From positions 1-59,781 of the forward strand of contig DFGT01000013.1 of NCBI GenBank assembly GCA_002371265.1: a stretch of DNA of 59,781 bases. The letters are read 5' to 3'. Every line of letters starts with the position of its first letter. The stretch's first letter is position 1. Position numbers and translations under genes: made by a program. Of the stretch, positions 43,018-53,300 are shown in pieces. The notes beneath the pieces are model-generated. The model made no database searches. It was not told the origin of the DNA and saw only the letters and a list, made by a program, of their open reading frames with translations. The DNA is from Bacteroidales bacterium UBA3743. Lineage in GTDB: Bacteria > Bacteroidota > Bacteroidia > Bacteroidales > Paludibacteraceae.

Positions 43018-44832
43018 ATGATGAACAAAACAGTTGCCACTCTGTTTTTGTCTTCATTTGCTTGTCTCTCTTCAATGGCAGCGACAAGTTATGAACAAGC
43101 CAAAACAGTGGTGAAAAATTATGTGGAAAACACCCTTGGATTGGAAAATTACCAACTTTTCGGTAATGAGAATTCTCTATCCAAGGTTGAGATTTCGTTT
43201 GAAGAGCCTGTAAAGGTTGATTCTTCTGGTTGGACCTTCTTTATTGACATGATGCCTCAGGCAATGTGGGGACATAAAGCAAAGGTGGTGTCGGTTTCTA
43301 AAGAAAACGAGTCAATGGTCATTAATGATGTAAATATGCCATTGGATAATCTGGACGGATGGTCTGATATCACACCGGTATTCTCCAAATTAAGATCAGC
43401 TAATGCGAATGAGCCTTATGCCATTAATTCTCTCAAATATGATAGCAATAGATTTTTGAGCAAAGGTCAGTTTAAGAAGACGAGCAAGAGCAGTCCAAAT
43501 TCATACGCTGTTCTTTATTGTGGAGGTTCTAATCGTGACAAGTTTTTCCTTTCTTTCTGGAACGACTGTGCTTTGACATATCAATTGTTGAGAGATGTAT
43601 ATGGCATTCCAAAAGAAAACATTTATGTATTGATGTCAGGAGGTCCTAATAACACGACAAAGGTGATGTCAGCAAAATCTAAGCAGTACGTTGATATGCC
43701 TTTGGATTTGGATCGCGATGGCATAAATGACATAGCATATTCTTCATTGCCAAATGATGTCACAAAAGTGTTTGAACTGCTGAAAAGTAAAAGTGCCAGC
43801 AAACAATTTGAAAGTTTGTTTATCTATACAATAGCTCATGGAATATGCAGTGGAGGAGAAATGACGTCATGGGGGAATGGAATAAGGGTTTATGCTAACG
43901 ATTTAGCAAAAGAGATTGACAAGGTCAATGCAAAATCCATTTCCATTGTGATGAACCAATGTTATTCAGGTTCGTTTATTCCAGCACTTTCAAAAAATGG
44001 AACTGCGACAAACCGAACAATCATCACTGCCGTCAATCCTAATGAAAGTGGCATTGTAGAATCTGATAACGGTTATTATTTAAATTGTTATTTCACAAAA
44101 GCTTTTATGTGCGGACTCTCGGATCCGGAGGAAAGCGATTACAATGGAGACGGAGAAGTGTCAATGTTAGAAGCATTCAGATTTGCGAAAGAGAACAACC
44201 CAGCTTCAACCGAAGGCATTCCATATGCATATGATGTTTTTGACATAGAATTAAAGTGGGAACATCCACAATACTGGTCAGCTGACTGTTTCGGAGAAAA
44301 GCAGGTAGTAAACGGTGGAGTTGCTAAGGAGATTACCTACAATTCTAATATAAGCAATAGATATGTTGTGAAATTTGCAGAAAATTTGGTTAAATCTTCA
44401 AGCATCATAACTGATTACGCCGATGTCACATACTCGTCTTATAATAAGATTTCCTTGAGACCTCCATTCTCAAATAGAGGAGGTTCTGTTTTCCACGGAC
44501 GCATTCTTTCTTGCCAGAATTCAAACGTTACTACTCCTAGTGACGGAACTGCTTGTCAGAAAGCGAGTGAAAATACGACCTATTCTAAAAACATCGGTTC
44601 TTCTTCACTATCTATCTTCCCTAATCCGACATCTGGTGTTGTATATATCAGCATCAGTGACAAGGTGATTGATAAGGTGGAAGTTGTTGATGCTCTAGGA
44701 AATACAGTATTGTCTGTAGAATGTGACAACAATGAGATTTCTATAGATTTGACCAAGTTCGGCACTGGAGTATATTTCGTAAAGGTCACTTCAGAGAGTG
44801 ACACCGTTGTTGAAAAAGTTGTTTTGAAGTAA
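43018..44832 (+). CDS. Secreted C13/caspase-like cysteine peptidase with T9SS sorting domain, cassette 2
   Basis: A 604-residue paralogue of the peptidase at 31085. The layout is the same: signal peptide, a YEQAKTVVKNYVENTLGL prodomain-like start, a clan CD domain (~160-400) and a T9SS type A C-terminus (SIFPNPTSGVVYISI to EKVVLK). The catalytic residues are H274 in FIYTIAHGICSGG and C315 in SIVMNQCYSGSFIPAL. The calcium-type loop DLDRDGIND (~230-238) and a second (DYNGDGEVS) are kept. The histidine context (IAHGIC) differs from cassette 1 (TDHGSS), so specificity may differ. Tandem ATG codons at 43018 and 43021 both fit. A strong terminator follows. Confidence 0.85.
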   Translation: MMNKTVATLFLSSFACLSSMAATSYEQAKTVVKNYVENTLGLENYQLFGNENSLSKVEISFEEPVKVDSSGWTFFIDMMPQAMWGHKAKVVSVSKENESMVINDVNMPLDNLDGWSDITPVFSKLRSANANEPYAINSLKYDSNRFLSKGQFKKTSKSSPNSYAVLYCGGSNRDKFFLSFWNDCALTYQLLRDVYGIPKENIYVLMSGGPNNTTKVMSAKSKQYVDMPLDLDRDGINDIAYSSLPNDVTKVFELLKSKSASKQFESLFIYTIAHGICSGGEMTSWGNGIRVYANDLAKEIDKVNAKSISIVMNQCYSGSFIPALSKNGTATNRTIITAVNPNESGIVESDNGYYLNCYFTKAFMCGLSDPEESDYNGDGEVSMLEAFRFAKENNPASTEGIPYAYDVFDIELKWEHPQYWSADCFGEKQVVNGGVAKEITYNSNISNRYVVKFAENLVKSSSIITDYADVTYSSYNKISLRPPFSNRGGSVFHGRILSCQNSNVTTPSDGTACQKASENTTYSKNIGSSSLSIFPNPTSGVVYISISDKVIDKVEVVDALGNTVLSVECDNNEISIDLTKFGTGVYFVKVTSESDTVVEKVVLK

Positions 44833-44979
44833 TAATATTTGTCATATATAACTCCTATTTGTCAGAATAGTTTTCTGACTTTAAGATAGGATTATAGATA
44901 AAGTGTTATAATCATTTGACAAGTTCCAAACACGTTAGTGTTTTCACTTAATTTTGTCAAGATAAAATTAAGTCTTATT

Positions 44980-45022
44980 AGAAGATCATTGCGGCCTATG
45001 GCAACAATGATCTTCTTTTTTG
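44980..45022 (+). terminator. Terminator of cassette 2
   Basis: AGAAGATCATTG (44980-44991) pairs with CAATGATCTTCT (45005-45016), followed by TTTTTT. Confidence 0.8.
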
Positions 45023-45092
45023 TCAAACGCACTGTATTTTTCTGTTATCATTTCACTATATTTTGTTGCATTCCGCATTTATAATTTAGCAT

Positions 45093-46952
45093 TTATTCCA
45101 CCGTTATATCCGTACGCTTGGATTTGACTGAATACGAAAATTTCAACTCTTTCTTTTCTCCTGGTTTCAGATTAAGTTTCCAAGTGAGTTTACCCTCCTT
45201 CTCGTCTACCTCTGCTCCACCATTATCAACCAACACCACCTTGATATCATCCACTGTAGATACAGGGAATTGATCCTCCACCGTCACCTTGACAGACTCA
45301 GTTTTATTGTTTTTCACTGTGATCAGCCACTCACGCTCAACCTTGTCGGATGTCTTGATCAGATTCTTCGACGAGTATGTACGCATATCTTTTCTGTCGA
45401 CAGCCAACTCCTTGTCTTTTCCGATGGAAAGGTTCAAAGTATCCTCCGTCTGACGTGCGTTAATGAAGATCTCACCCATATACATATTGTTCAAGAACAG
45501 TTTGACCGCACCGTCGAGCAGATCCAATTTCTTCCAATTTGGAATAGACGCTACAAGATAGACATCCTTGGATAACTTTGGCACCGCATAGTAGTTATAC
45601 TCCGCGTCGACAGAGAAATCCTTCACCACCACCTCATGGTCAGCACCGTCGGCAGGAATATTATTTTTCCCTTCAATATCTGCGACGTAATTACGTATTG
45701 CCATCTGCGGGATATTAGACTCCATATCACTGCCCATCATAGATTGTGAGACACGTTTGATTCGATTCTGATCGATATAATTGTAATAATGGCTTCCTAC
45801 CTCAGACTCTGTAATTTTTGAGCTATTATTGTCCATTCGCACATTTCTCACCATCACATTCTTGCCTCTGGCTGTGCAAGATGTGGAGTTATAACCAGAA
45901 TAGCTGAAGCTGACACTCTTGTTGATCGGCACCAACAACTCATAATATCCATTTTCATCAGACTCTGTCTTGCGATCGTCTCCACAAGTGACCAAAGCTC
46001 CCTTCAACGGACCTTTCCAATCACGCACCACTCCCATAATCTTCACATATGGATTAGTATAGTCAGCAGTATGGACACTTCTTCCGACATACGTTCCTGA
46101 TGGCACGATATAACGTCCCAATTCCGGTTTTTCATTGCTCACAGTCGGATCATTTTGGGAAAGTTTCAGTTTCACATTATTCCATTTCTCTTTTGTCGCC
46201 TGGCTCACGTATGCCTTCTGCACCAGATGAAGCTTGGTGTCATTCTTGGCTATGCGGGCCTCGTAGAATGGCATCCAGGCAGCATCCTCCACAAAATAGT
46301 TGATCTCCAACTCACAATTTGAGGCTGCAGACGACTCCAGCTTCACCAGAAGAAAACTCATCGGCTCCATCTGTTTGCCGTAGAGCAGATTCATTTTCTG
46401 CTCATTAAGGGTAAGTTCTTCCTGATATTTCTTCATTCGTTTTTGGTAGTCGTACTGCCTTGTGATAATGTCATTCAAATCATTACGCACATAAGAAGCT
46501 ATACCCTGTAGCGTGGGAGCAGTGAAACCATTATTGCCACCTATATTATTACTTTTCAGCACCAAGTCACGTTCCCTGTCGAGCACTTCGCTCTTACTCT
46601 GCAGAATATCAATGGAATCACGCAACTGCGAAGCTCTCTTTGTCAGAGCAGCGACCTCTTTACCAATCTGTTTCTGACCTGGCACCTCCACATCATAATC
46701 AATAGAGGAAAGAGTAGCGTTTCCACTCTTCACCCCCACCTGCACAGAGTTTTGCTCCAGCATTGGCGTAAGCAACGGAATTTTCACCTCCGTCACCCCA
46801 CTCTTGACATTCACCTTTGCTGTACGCTTCACCATTGCACCGTTGGAATAGACCATCACCTCATTTATCTTTGATTGAGTCTCCACTGGTGCTGCGAAAG
46901 CTGTGATGACGCCAAAAGAAAGACAACCTGCTAATATATTTTTTAATTTCAT
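45093..46952 (-). CDS. MuiA-family (DUF4139/DUF4140) exported protein with inserted carboxypeptidase-regulatory-like domain
   Basis: A 619-residue protein with a signal peptide (MKLKNILAGCLSFGVITAFA). The N-terminal DUF4140-type domain (~25-125: KINEVMVYSNGAMVKRTAKV) leads to a coiled coil (~95-200) and a DUF4139-type beta-rich domain (~205-619). The core DUF4139 motifs are ELEINYFVEDAAWMPFYEARI and, at the end, WLITVKNNKTESVKVTVEDQ and LKPGEKKELKFSYSV. A CarboxypepD_reg-like module (KIMGVVRDWKGPLKGALVTC...GYYELLV) is inserted around ~300-370. The family was named for a mucoidy inhibitor; its biochemical role is unknown. It follows the related gene at 47015 by 62 bases and is likely cotranscribed. 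Confidence 0.82.
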   Translation of the reverse strand: MKLKNILAGCLSFGVITAFAAPVETQSKINEVMVYSNGAMVKRTAKVNVKSGVTEVKIPLLTPMLEQNSVQVGVKSGNATLSSIDYDVEVPGQKQIGKEVAALTKRASQLRDSIDILQSKSEVLDRERDLVLKSNNIGGNNGFTAPTLQGIASYVRNDLNDIITRQYDYQKRMKKYQEELTLNEQKMNLLYGKQMEPMSFLLVKLESSAASNCELEINYFVEDAAWMPFYEARIAKNDTKLHLVQKAYVSQATKEKWNNVKLKLSQNDPTVSNEKPELGRYIVPSGTYVGRSVHTADYTNPYVKIMGVVRDWKGPLKGALVTCGDDRKTESDENGYYELLVPINKSVSFSYSGYNSTSCTARGKNVMVRNVRMDNNSSKITESEVGSHYYNYIDQNRIKRVSQSMMGSDMESNIPQMAIRNYVADIEGKNNIPADGADHEVVVKDFSVDAEYNYYAVPKLSKDVYLVASIPNWKKLDLLDGAVKLFLNNMYMGEIFINARQTEDTLNLSIGKDKELAVDRKDMRTYSSKNLIKTSDKVEREWLITVKNNKTESVKVTVEDQFPVSTVDDIKVVLVDNGGAEVDEKEGKLTWKLNLKPGEKKELKFSYSVKSKRTDITVE

Positions 46953-47014
46953 ATTTTCTTATTTTTAGTTAAGACGGGGTACACGTTCCCCACAATTACG
47001 CATTATGAATTGTT

Positions 47015-49258
47015 CTAAAGTTCTTGATCAGACATCAGTTTATCGAAAAGGAACTCATCTTTCACCTTCACCTCATAATTGATATTGAGTTCTTTCTTCT
47101 CTCCAGGAGCAAGATGAAGCGTCCATTTCAAACGGCCCTCCTTCTCGTCGACTTTTGCATTGCTTGACTCCAACAGAGTGACTTTTGCGTCATCATTTGT
47201 GGCGACTGGAATCTGATCCTCCACCACGACATCCACAGCCGTCTCCTTATTATTCTTCACTGTGATCTGCCAGCTTCGTGTGACCTTCTTGGCTGTTCTC
47301 AGCAGATTCTTTTTCTCCTTAGTAGCCTTCAATGTTCGCTCCACTCCGATGTTTTTCTCCACACCAAGAGAAAAATGCAAAGTGTCTTGAATCTCTAACG
47401 GTGTCCAATAAGAGTCTCCGACGTAGGTATTATCCAAGAAGACGCGGAGTTTTCCCTTTAGCAATTCATAGTCACGCCAGTTTGGAACTTCAGCCAGCAT
47501 GTAGACGTTAGGGGTTATCTTAGGTGCGGCATAATAGCTGAATTTAGCCGGGATACTCTGAGTGCCCAACGTCGCCTCATGTTCTGATCCGTCCGACGGG
47601 ATTGTGTTCAACGTCGTCGACTCAGCAGTGTAGTCCTGCAGTTTCGAGAAAGTAGACAGATACAATCCTGAGCCATATTTTGCCCCCTTCTTTGTGGTGA
47701 TCATAACGACTCCATTCGACGCACGTGATCCATAAATAGAAGCGGCTGATGCATCTTTCAAGAACTCCATATCTAAAATATCCTCTGGATTGATTGAAGC
47801 CAACGGATTTGAAGTGCCATCACCCATTGGCACTCCGTCGACAACATACAATGGTTCGGCACCAGACAACGAAGGTACTCCACGCACACGTACAGAAGAA
47901 GCTTGTCCCGGTTGACCAGATGAAGATGTCACTTTAACACCAGACACTCGACCTGCCATAGCCCGGTCTAATGAAATTGCTATATTTTTCTTAAGTTTTT
48001 CCTCGCTTAGAGAGCATACCGCACCTGTGACATCACTCTTCTTTTGAGAACCATAATTAGACACCACAATTTCATCTTCAAATTCTTCAATTTCATCTGG
48101 TTGATATCCATAGATGGACGACTCATCAACATTCATATTCACATTGAGCATCATCACATTATCTGCATTCACGCTCTTTTCCACAGTGTAATGACTTGTA
48201 TGAGTGAACTTTAGATGGCTGTTTTCTGGAACCATTATTTCATAGAAACCAGAAGTATCCGTCTGAGCGGTGACATTTGTAGACGTGCTAGTGACCAAAA
48301 CGCCCTGGATACTTCCTCGATCGTCACGCACCGTTCCCATCACCTTCACCATCTTCTTTTCTGAAGACGACGATGATGAGTTGCTATAAGTTTTAGGTAG
48401 AGTATAACGTTTCAGCTCTGGTCGGGCATTATTGTCGGAAGGATTCGTTCTGGTGACGGTCATTTTCACGTCTTTCCAATCCTCCTTTGTCTTTTGTAGC
48501 ACCATCACCTTTTTCGTGACATCCATAGATGGTTTATTCTCAGAGATTCGCAACTCAAAGAATGGAGTCCACTCAGCCTCTTTCACCACATAGTTTAAAA
48601 TCAAATCAGTCTCCCCAGAATTTTTCGACACCAATGAGATGTACAATGCGCCCTTAGGCATCATAGCCCTTTCATCCAAAAGTTTCATCTCCTGACCAAG
48701 CATCTGTTTTTCCTGTTCCAACTTTTTCTGACGCTGGTTATATCCCAATTTCAAGTCGACGATTTCGTCAAGATCCCTGCGGAGAAAAGACGCCACCCCA
48801 CTCAACTGCAATGAATCAAAACCCTTAGACCCTCCCACACTATTATTATTCAACACAATATAGCGTTCGTGATCCAAGACGGAGCTATAAGAGCGAATCA
48901 AATCCAAAGAATCAGCGATCAGTTTGGATCTCTTCACCAACGAATCATTGGCTTTAGCAACGTCGGCACGATTAGGCATCTCCATCTCCACATGCACCTT
49001 GCCCAACGAGATATCCGCATTGGAAACACCCACCTGCACCGACTTTCTGTCGAGCACCGGGCTAAGCATAGGGATCTTCACCACCGTCACACCGGCAGGA
49101 ATCTTCACATGGGCTTTACGGCTCACTAAAGCCCCTTGTTTATAGACGGTGACCTTTTCAATCGTGGAATTGACCGACAAAGTGTCCGCAAAGAGGCTTT
49201 GCGACATCAAACAGGCAGTCAAAAAGACAAATAGGTAAATAATTCGTTGTTTGAGCAT
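47015..49258 (-). CDS. MuiA-family protein carrying an inserted CarboxypepD_reg and SusC-type TonB plug domain
   Basis: A 747-residue exported protein (signal peptide after MLKQRIIYLFVFLTACLMSQ). Its ends match the MuiA neighbour at 45093: DUF4140-like residues ~28-100, a coiled coil, DUF4139 from ~215, and the final WQITVKNNKETAVDVVVEDQ and LAPGEKKELNINYEV. In the middle sit a CarboxypepD_reg module (~305-375) and a full SusC/RagA-style plug domain (~400-525). The latter has the signatures VRVRGVPSLSGAEPLYVVDG, INPEDILDMEFLKDASAASI and YGSRASNGVVMITTKKG. No beta-barrel follows, so it is not a TonB-dependent transporter. The role of a free plug here is unknown; docking to a partner is conceivable. 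The start 49258 is favoured over 49279 by the signal peptide. Confidence 0.85.
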   Translation of the reverse strand: MLKQRIIYLFVFLTACLMSQSLFADTLSVNSTIEKVTVYKQGALVSRKAHVKIPAGVTVVKIPMLSPVLDRKSVQVGVSNADISLGKVHVEMEMPNRADVAKANDSLVKRSKLIADSLDLIRSYSSVLDHERYIVLNNNSVGGSKGFDSLQLSGVASFLRRDLDEIVDLKLGYNQRQKKLEQEKQMLGQEMKLLDERAMMPKGALYISLVSKNSGETDLILNYVVKEAEWTPFFELRISENKPSMDVTKKVMVLQKTKEDWKDVKMTVTRTNPSDNNARPELKRYTLPKTYSNSSSSSSEKKMVKVMGTVRDDRGSIQGVLVTSTSTNVTAQTDTSGFYEIMVPENSHLKFTHTSHYTVEKSVNADNVMMLNVNMNVDESSIYGYQPDEIEEFEDEIVVSNYGSQKKSDVTGAVCSLSEEKLKKNIAISLDRAMAGRVSGVKVTSSSGQPGQASSVRVRGVPSLSGAEPLYVVDGVPMGDGTSNPLASINPEDILDMEFLKDASAASIYGSRASNGVVMITTKKGAKYGSGLYLSTFSKLQDYTAESTTLNTIPSDGSEHEATLGTQSIPAKFSYYAAPKITPNVYMLAEVPNWRDYELLKGKLRVFLDNTYVGDSYWTPLEIQDTLHFSLGVEKNIGVERTLKATKEKKNLLRTAKKVTRSWQITVKNNKETAVDVVVEDQIPVATNDDAKVTLLESSNAKVDEKEGRLKWTLHLAPGEKKELNINYEVKVKDEFLFDKLMSDQEL

Positions 49259-49283
49259 ATATTTTGAATTATAGTTCAACGCA

Positions 49284-49291
49284 CAAATATA
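49284..49291 (-). promoter_or_regulatory. -7 promoter box (TATATTTG) of the MuiA-family operon
   Basis: A TAnnTTTG match on the minus strand, 25 bases before the ATG at 49258. Confidence 0.5.
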
Positions 49292-49416
49292 ACAAAATAA
49301 AGAGCGAACCTACATAAAAACATATTTATTTTTCTGGAGACAGACAAGTAGAGTTACATATCGAATGAAAAATCAATAACATCATGTCCACCCTATTGAC
49401 ATATACACATAAAAAT

Positions 49417-49447
49417 GGACGCACATCTCCATGAGACGCACGTCCGT
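49417..49447 (-). repeat. Degenerate half copies of the type A REP
   Basis: GGACGCACATC then GAGACGCACGTCCG. The GTAG head side is missing. It lies just downstream of the stop of the clan CD peptidase gene. Confidence 0.45.
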
Positions 49448-49458
49448 TTTATACATAA

Positions 49459-50316
49459 TCATACATAACAGTTAGGATTGCCTATTAATCTGAAGGAGTT
49501 CCAACAGTCAATCACAGCTTGGTCGTTTGTACTTCTAATGGTCTGATCAACATCTAGAAGAAAATCTCTTACTTTTATAGAGTCGCTGTCAAGCAACTCT
49601 GTCATAATTTCACAGATTCTAGTCAAACTGTCTATTTTGACGGCATCTATAGATCCGAAAAAAGCTCTGGCTTTACCCGACAACACCCAATTAACTCCAA
49701 AGGGGACATCGCGCTCTTTTTTCAAGGTATCACATGTCATTGAAAATATTGTGTCAATAGGAGTATGGCATTCCTGTTCGGCAATGTGTTTCCAACGGAT
49801 TCCCATATAGCCAGTCCAACCCCTACTTCTTCCATGCCCGATGTAAACCACCGAACCTATCCTTTCCTTAAAGAGCTTTGTAATCAAATTTTCCCTTGAT
49901 ATTTTTTCAGCGTACCATTTGACAACGCTCATATCGGCAGACTTGCATTTTTTATGCGTGGCATTGTAGAATCTGTTGCTCAACTTTGTGAACAAATCTT
50001 CCCATGGAGAAAGAAGCACCAAACGTCTTTTCTCTTTTTCTGAAGGGTTGTGTTTCATCTTTTCAACTATCAAAGGCAACTCAGTAGTCTCTGCATAATA
50101 GTATATACAGACAAGCACTCCGTTCACAACAGGAGCAGGAGTAATATTGACACAATCAAAAGTTAACGGTGCCACAACATAAATAATGCGAGAATCAGTG
50201 AATTCAAATCTCGAAATCACTGATTCTACGCTAAATTGCTGACAATCGACCTCTTCTATCTGCTCTACCAATCCTTCTTGGCTCTCTGCAAATATGTAGA
50301 TAGCATGATTATCCAT
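49459..50316 (-). CDS. Cytoplasmic gingipain/caspase-like (clan CD) putative cysteine peptidase
   Basis: A 285-residue protein without a signal peptide. It has the layout of clan CD peptidases, closest by eye to C25/gingipain. A strand leads to the catalytic histidine H161 in SVVYIGHGRSRGW, a spacer to the catalytic cysteine C195 in IDTIFSMTCDTLKK, then GVNWVLSGKARAFFGSID and a final FRLIGNPNCYV. The last resembles the LxGDP ending of gingipain-like domains. The first ~95 residues are a separate alpha/beta part. Its start codon lies inside the end of the upstream 1314-residue gene (8-base overlap), so the two are translationally coupled and probably act together. Whether the partner is its substrate is inference. 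CHAT or C13 relatives are alternatives. Confidence 0.72.
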   Translation of the reverse strand: MDNHAIYIFAESQEGLVEQIEEVDCQQFSVESVISRFEFTDSRIIYVVAPLTFDCVNITPAPVVNGVLVCIYYYAETTELPLIVEKMKHNPSEKEKRRLVLLSPWEDLFTKLSNRFYNATHKKCKSADMSVVKWYAEKISRENLITKLFKERIGSVVYIGHGRSRGWTGYMGIRWKHIAEQECHTPIDTIFSMTCDTLKKERDVPFGVNWVLSGKARAFFGSIDAVKIDSLTRICEIMTELLDSDSIKVRDFLLDVDQTIRSTNDQAVIDCWNSFRLIGNPNCYV

Positions 50317-53300
50317 AAACTAACTTACCAAGGCACTTGATTTCGTCGTCATAATTTTCTTTTGAATTATCGTACCAGCTGTAGGTTCTGTGATATGTCA
50401 CATCATCGTTGTTTGTTATCAAACAATAGCAATATTCAATCACTTTTCCTTGTTGTTCCAAGTTGAAATATTTATGGAAAAGGCTATTTGAATTTTCCTG
50501 CGTCACTTGTTCATTTGCATTTCTTATTTTGGCAAATGCTTCATTTATAATGTAACCTTCATCGGTGAATTGATCTACTAAAGCATCTAACATATAGGAC
50601 TCACCTTCTCTCATATACTGCCATACATGTGTCAACTCATGGATAAGAGTCGGGAAATAAAAATGTTTTCCTACCGTTTTGCCAAGTATAGAGTCAAATC
50701 CCTTTGGCTTTAGCGTTTCACCATCAGATGGATCAAAATGGATGGTTGTTCCAACCGTAAATGGTCTTCCAGAATCTCCCATTTTGTCTTGACATTTTGA
50801 TATAATTTTATCGACTATTCTTTTCCATGATTGTGCCAAATCGTCTGATTTAAACTTTTCTGTAAGACGTACTTTAGAATAGTCAATGCTGTTGCCAAAG
50901 ACTTTCTTTGCTTCTTCTATTTCCACTTTGTACAATTTACGATTGTAAGTCAAATGATTCATTAAGACAGAAGCGATCTCACCAACAACGCCATAGCCAA
51001 GATCAATAGCACCATTCATAATGTCATAAGCAGCAACCTTTAGATCATTATAATAAGTGTCAACAATCTTTTCTTTATAACTGATTGATTCGTCTTTTAT
51101 GGCTCTGAAGACATCAGTCAGCGAGTATTTCAATTTTTCAAGACTGCTGAGCATGTCTTTAATAGAAGCTTTAGGATTCATAATGAATTCGACAATGATT
51201 TCAGTCAAACCACAGCCAGCTTCTATTAGTCCTGACACCGTATAGAATACGGCCTTTGTACCTAACTTGATCGTGTCAGCAACTATCTTTCCGATTGTCA
51301 ATCCTCCTTTAAACAATCCTTTAACTATAGAAGAGACTCCTGTCAAACAATCTTCCTTGACGAATGTTAAAAAGTAGTCGACGTCGTTGTTTAATCGTGC
51401 TGTGGCCTCTCCCACCTTTTCCAAACTGTAAATTGTTCCAGCTCTGAATCCGTCAATTGTAATTGTATATAATTGAGCCAAAGCATTCTTCGAAGTTTCC
51501 CAACCATTGTATACAGCCGTAATGGCAGTTTCTCCTTTATTGAGTGCCCAAGTCACAATATCCGCAGCTTTACCACCCGCATATTTAATGGCTTGAATGG
51601 AATCTTCCCAAATTTTACTTGTCACATTTTCAGCCTGAGTGAATACCCAATCCATTATCTCACCAATTGGACCTAAGTTCTTGACAATACCAGTAACAAC
51701 TCTTCTGAACGCCGTATAAGAAGCTTTTGCTACCATTGCCAATATTTGACACGTTTTGACACCAGCTTGATAAAGATCCTTTACGAATGATTGAGTGTAT
51801 TTGTATGTTGAAACGCTCACTTCTTTCACCAGTTTTGCCACATGTGATGTGTTTTCCAAAACTAAATTGAAAACATTTTTACCCATTTGTGCAGAACATT
51901 CGATGGCAGCTTTTACGATGTTCACACAACTTTGACTGACGCTAAAGAAAAAATCCACGGCAGATCTTGCAAATTCGATACCTGTTTGGGCTATACTTTT
52001 GAAAATATCAACAGCACTAGTGCCAACTCTCGTCAATGCGTCTAAAGCGTCTTTGTATATCTCCGTTCCCTTATCTATCGACCATAACACAACGTCTTCT
52101 ACAGTAGCACCAATTGATTTAAAGTTCCTCACAATATCATTGATACTATTGTTCAACGCACTATACATTTCGTTGAACAATCCTTTCACTGAGCCTTTTA
52201 GTTCTTTCAGAGCCTTTAAGGCATTCGTCTTTAGATTTTTAGGGTCAGAGAAGAGAGTGACGATAATGTCTTTCATCATTGTTCCCGTTGCAATCAACAC
52301 CTTAAACGTAGTTTTAACCACTTCATAAGTTGCAACTAGAATATCTTTGATGATTGAGACAACACTAATTCCAATCTCTTTAAGTGCACTGATGAATTTT
52401 GCAGCTATTTCATACGTTTGCTTTGCTGCATACACAATAGCATCTTTTATTCCTATAGCCAAAGTTTTAAGTGCATCAACAACAATACTTAAAAGTTCTT
52501 TCGCTGTATTATAGACATTGACCACAAATTCACCAATTGCAAGGCCAATCTCTTTTATACATTCTATCGCCTTTTTTATGAATGACTTACATTCGTTGTA
52601 TGCCTTGACAAAAAAGTCTCTACAACTTTTTGCCACATCCACCGCAAAATTCTTTATGCTGTAGCCGATTTCTTTGCAGAACTTCATCAAATTCTTGATT
52701 TGATTTTTGCTCCAGTAGTAAGCTTCCTTAACGAATTCGCCGATAGCATGACCTAAATCTTTTATTGCATTACCTATGGCTTTGAATACTTCGTAGGCAC
52801 ATTCTGCAGCTTTTTTCAAAATCGAGCCAATAGCGACACCTGCCTCTACGATTGCATCAACTATGACCTTTACTTTGCTGTAAACCAGTTTGGCAACGTC
52901 TTCTAGAATTGTTTTTATGTCGTCTAAAGTATCCTTAATGGCTTTGATAGCCGCCTTGAATACAACTTCAGCGTAGTTGTATAGTTCAACAAAGAATTCG
53001 CCAATTTTCTGGCCGACTGATTTTAGTCCGTCAATAACATCGATGATGAACTTCTTACAACTATTAATTATGGTTTTACACGTTTTTGCCACATCCTCCG
53101 CAAAATTCTTTATGCTGTAGCCGATTTCTTTGCAGAACTTCACCAAATTATTGATTTGATTTTTGCTCCAGTAGTAAGCTGCCTTAACGAATTCGCCGAT
53201 AGCATAACCTAAATCTTTTATTGCATTACCTATGCTTTTGAATACGTCATAAGCACATTCTACAGCTCTTTTCAAGATCGAGCCAATAGCGACACCAGCA

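Noticed and set aside
47015..49258. A TonB-dependent transporter
   Set aside because: The plug signature is present, but there is no beta-barrel and the ends are MuiA-type. No SusD partner.
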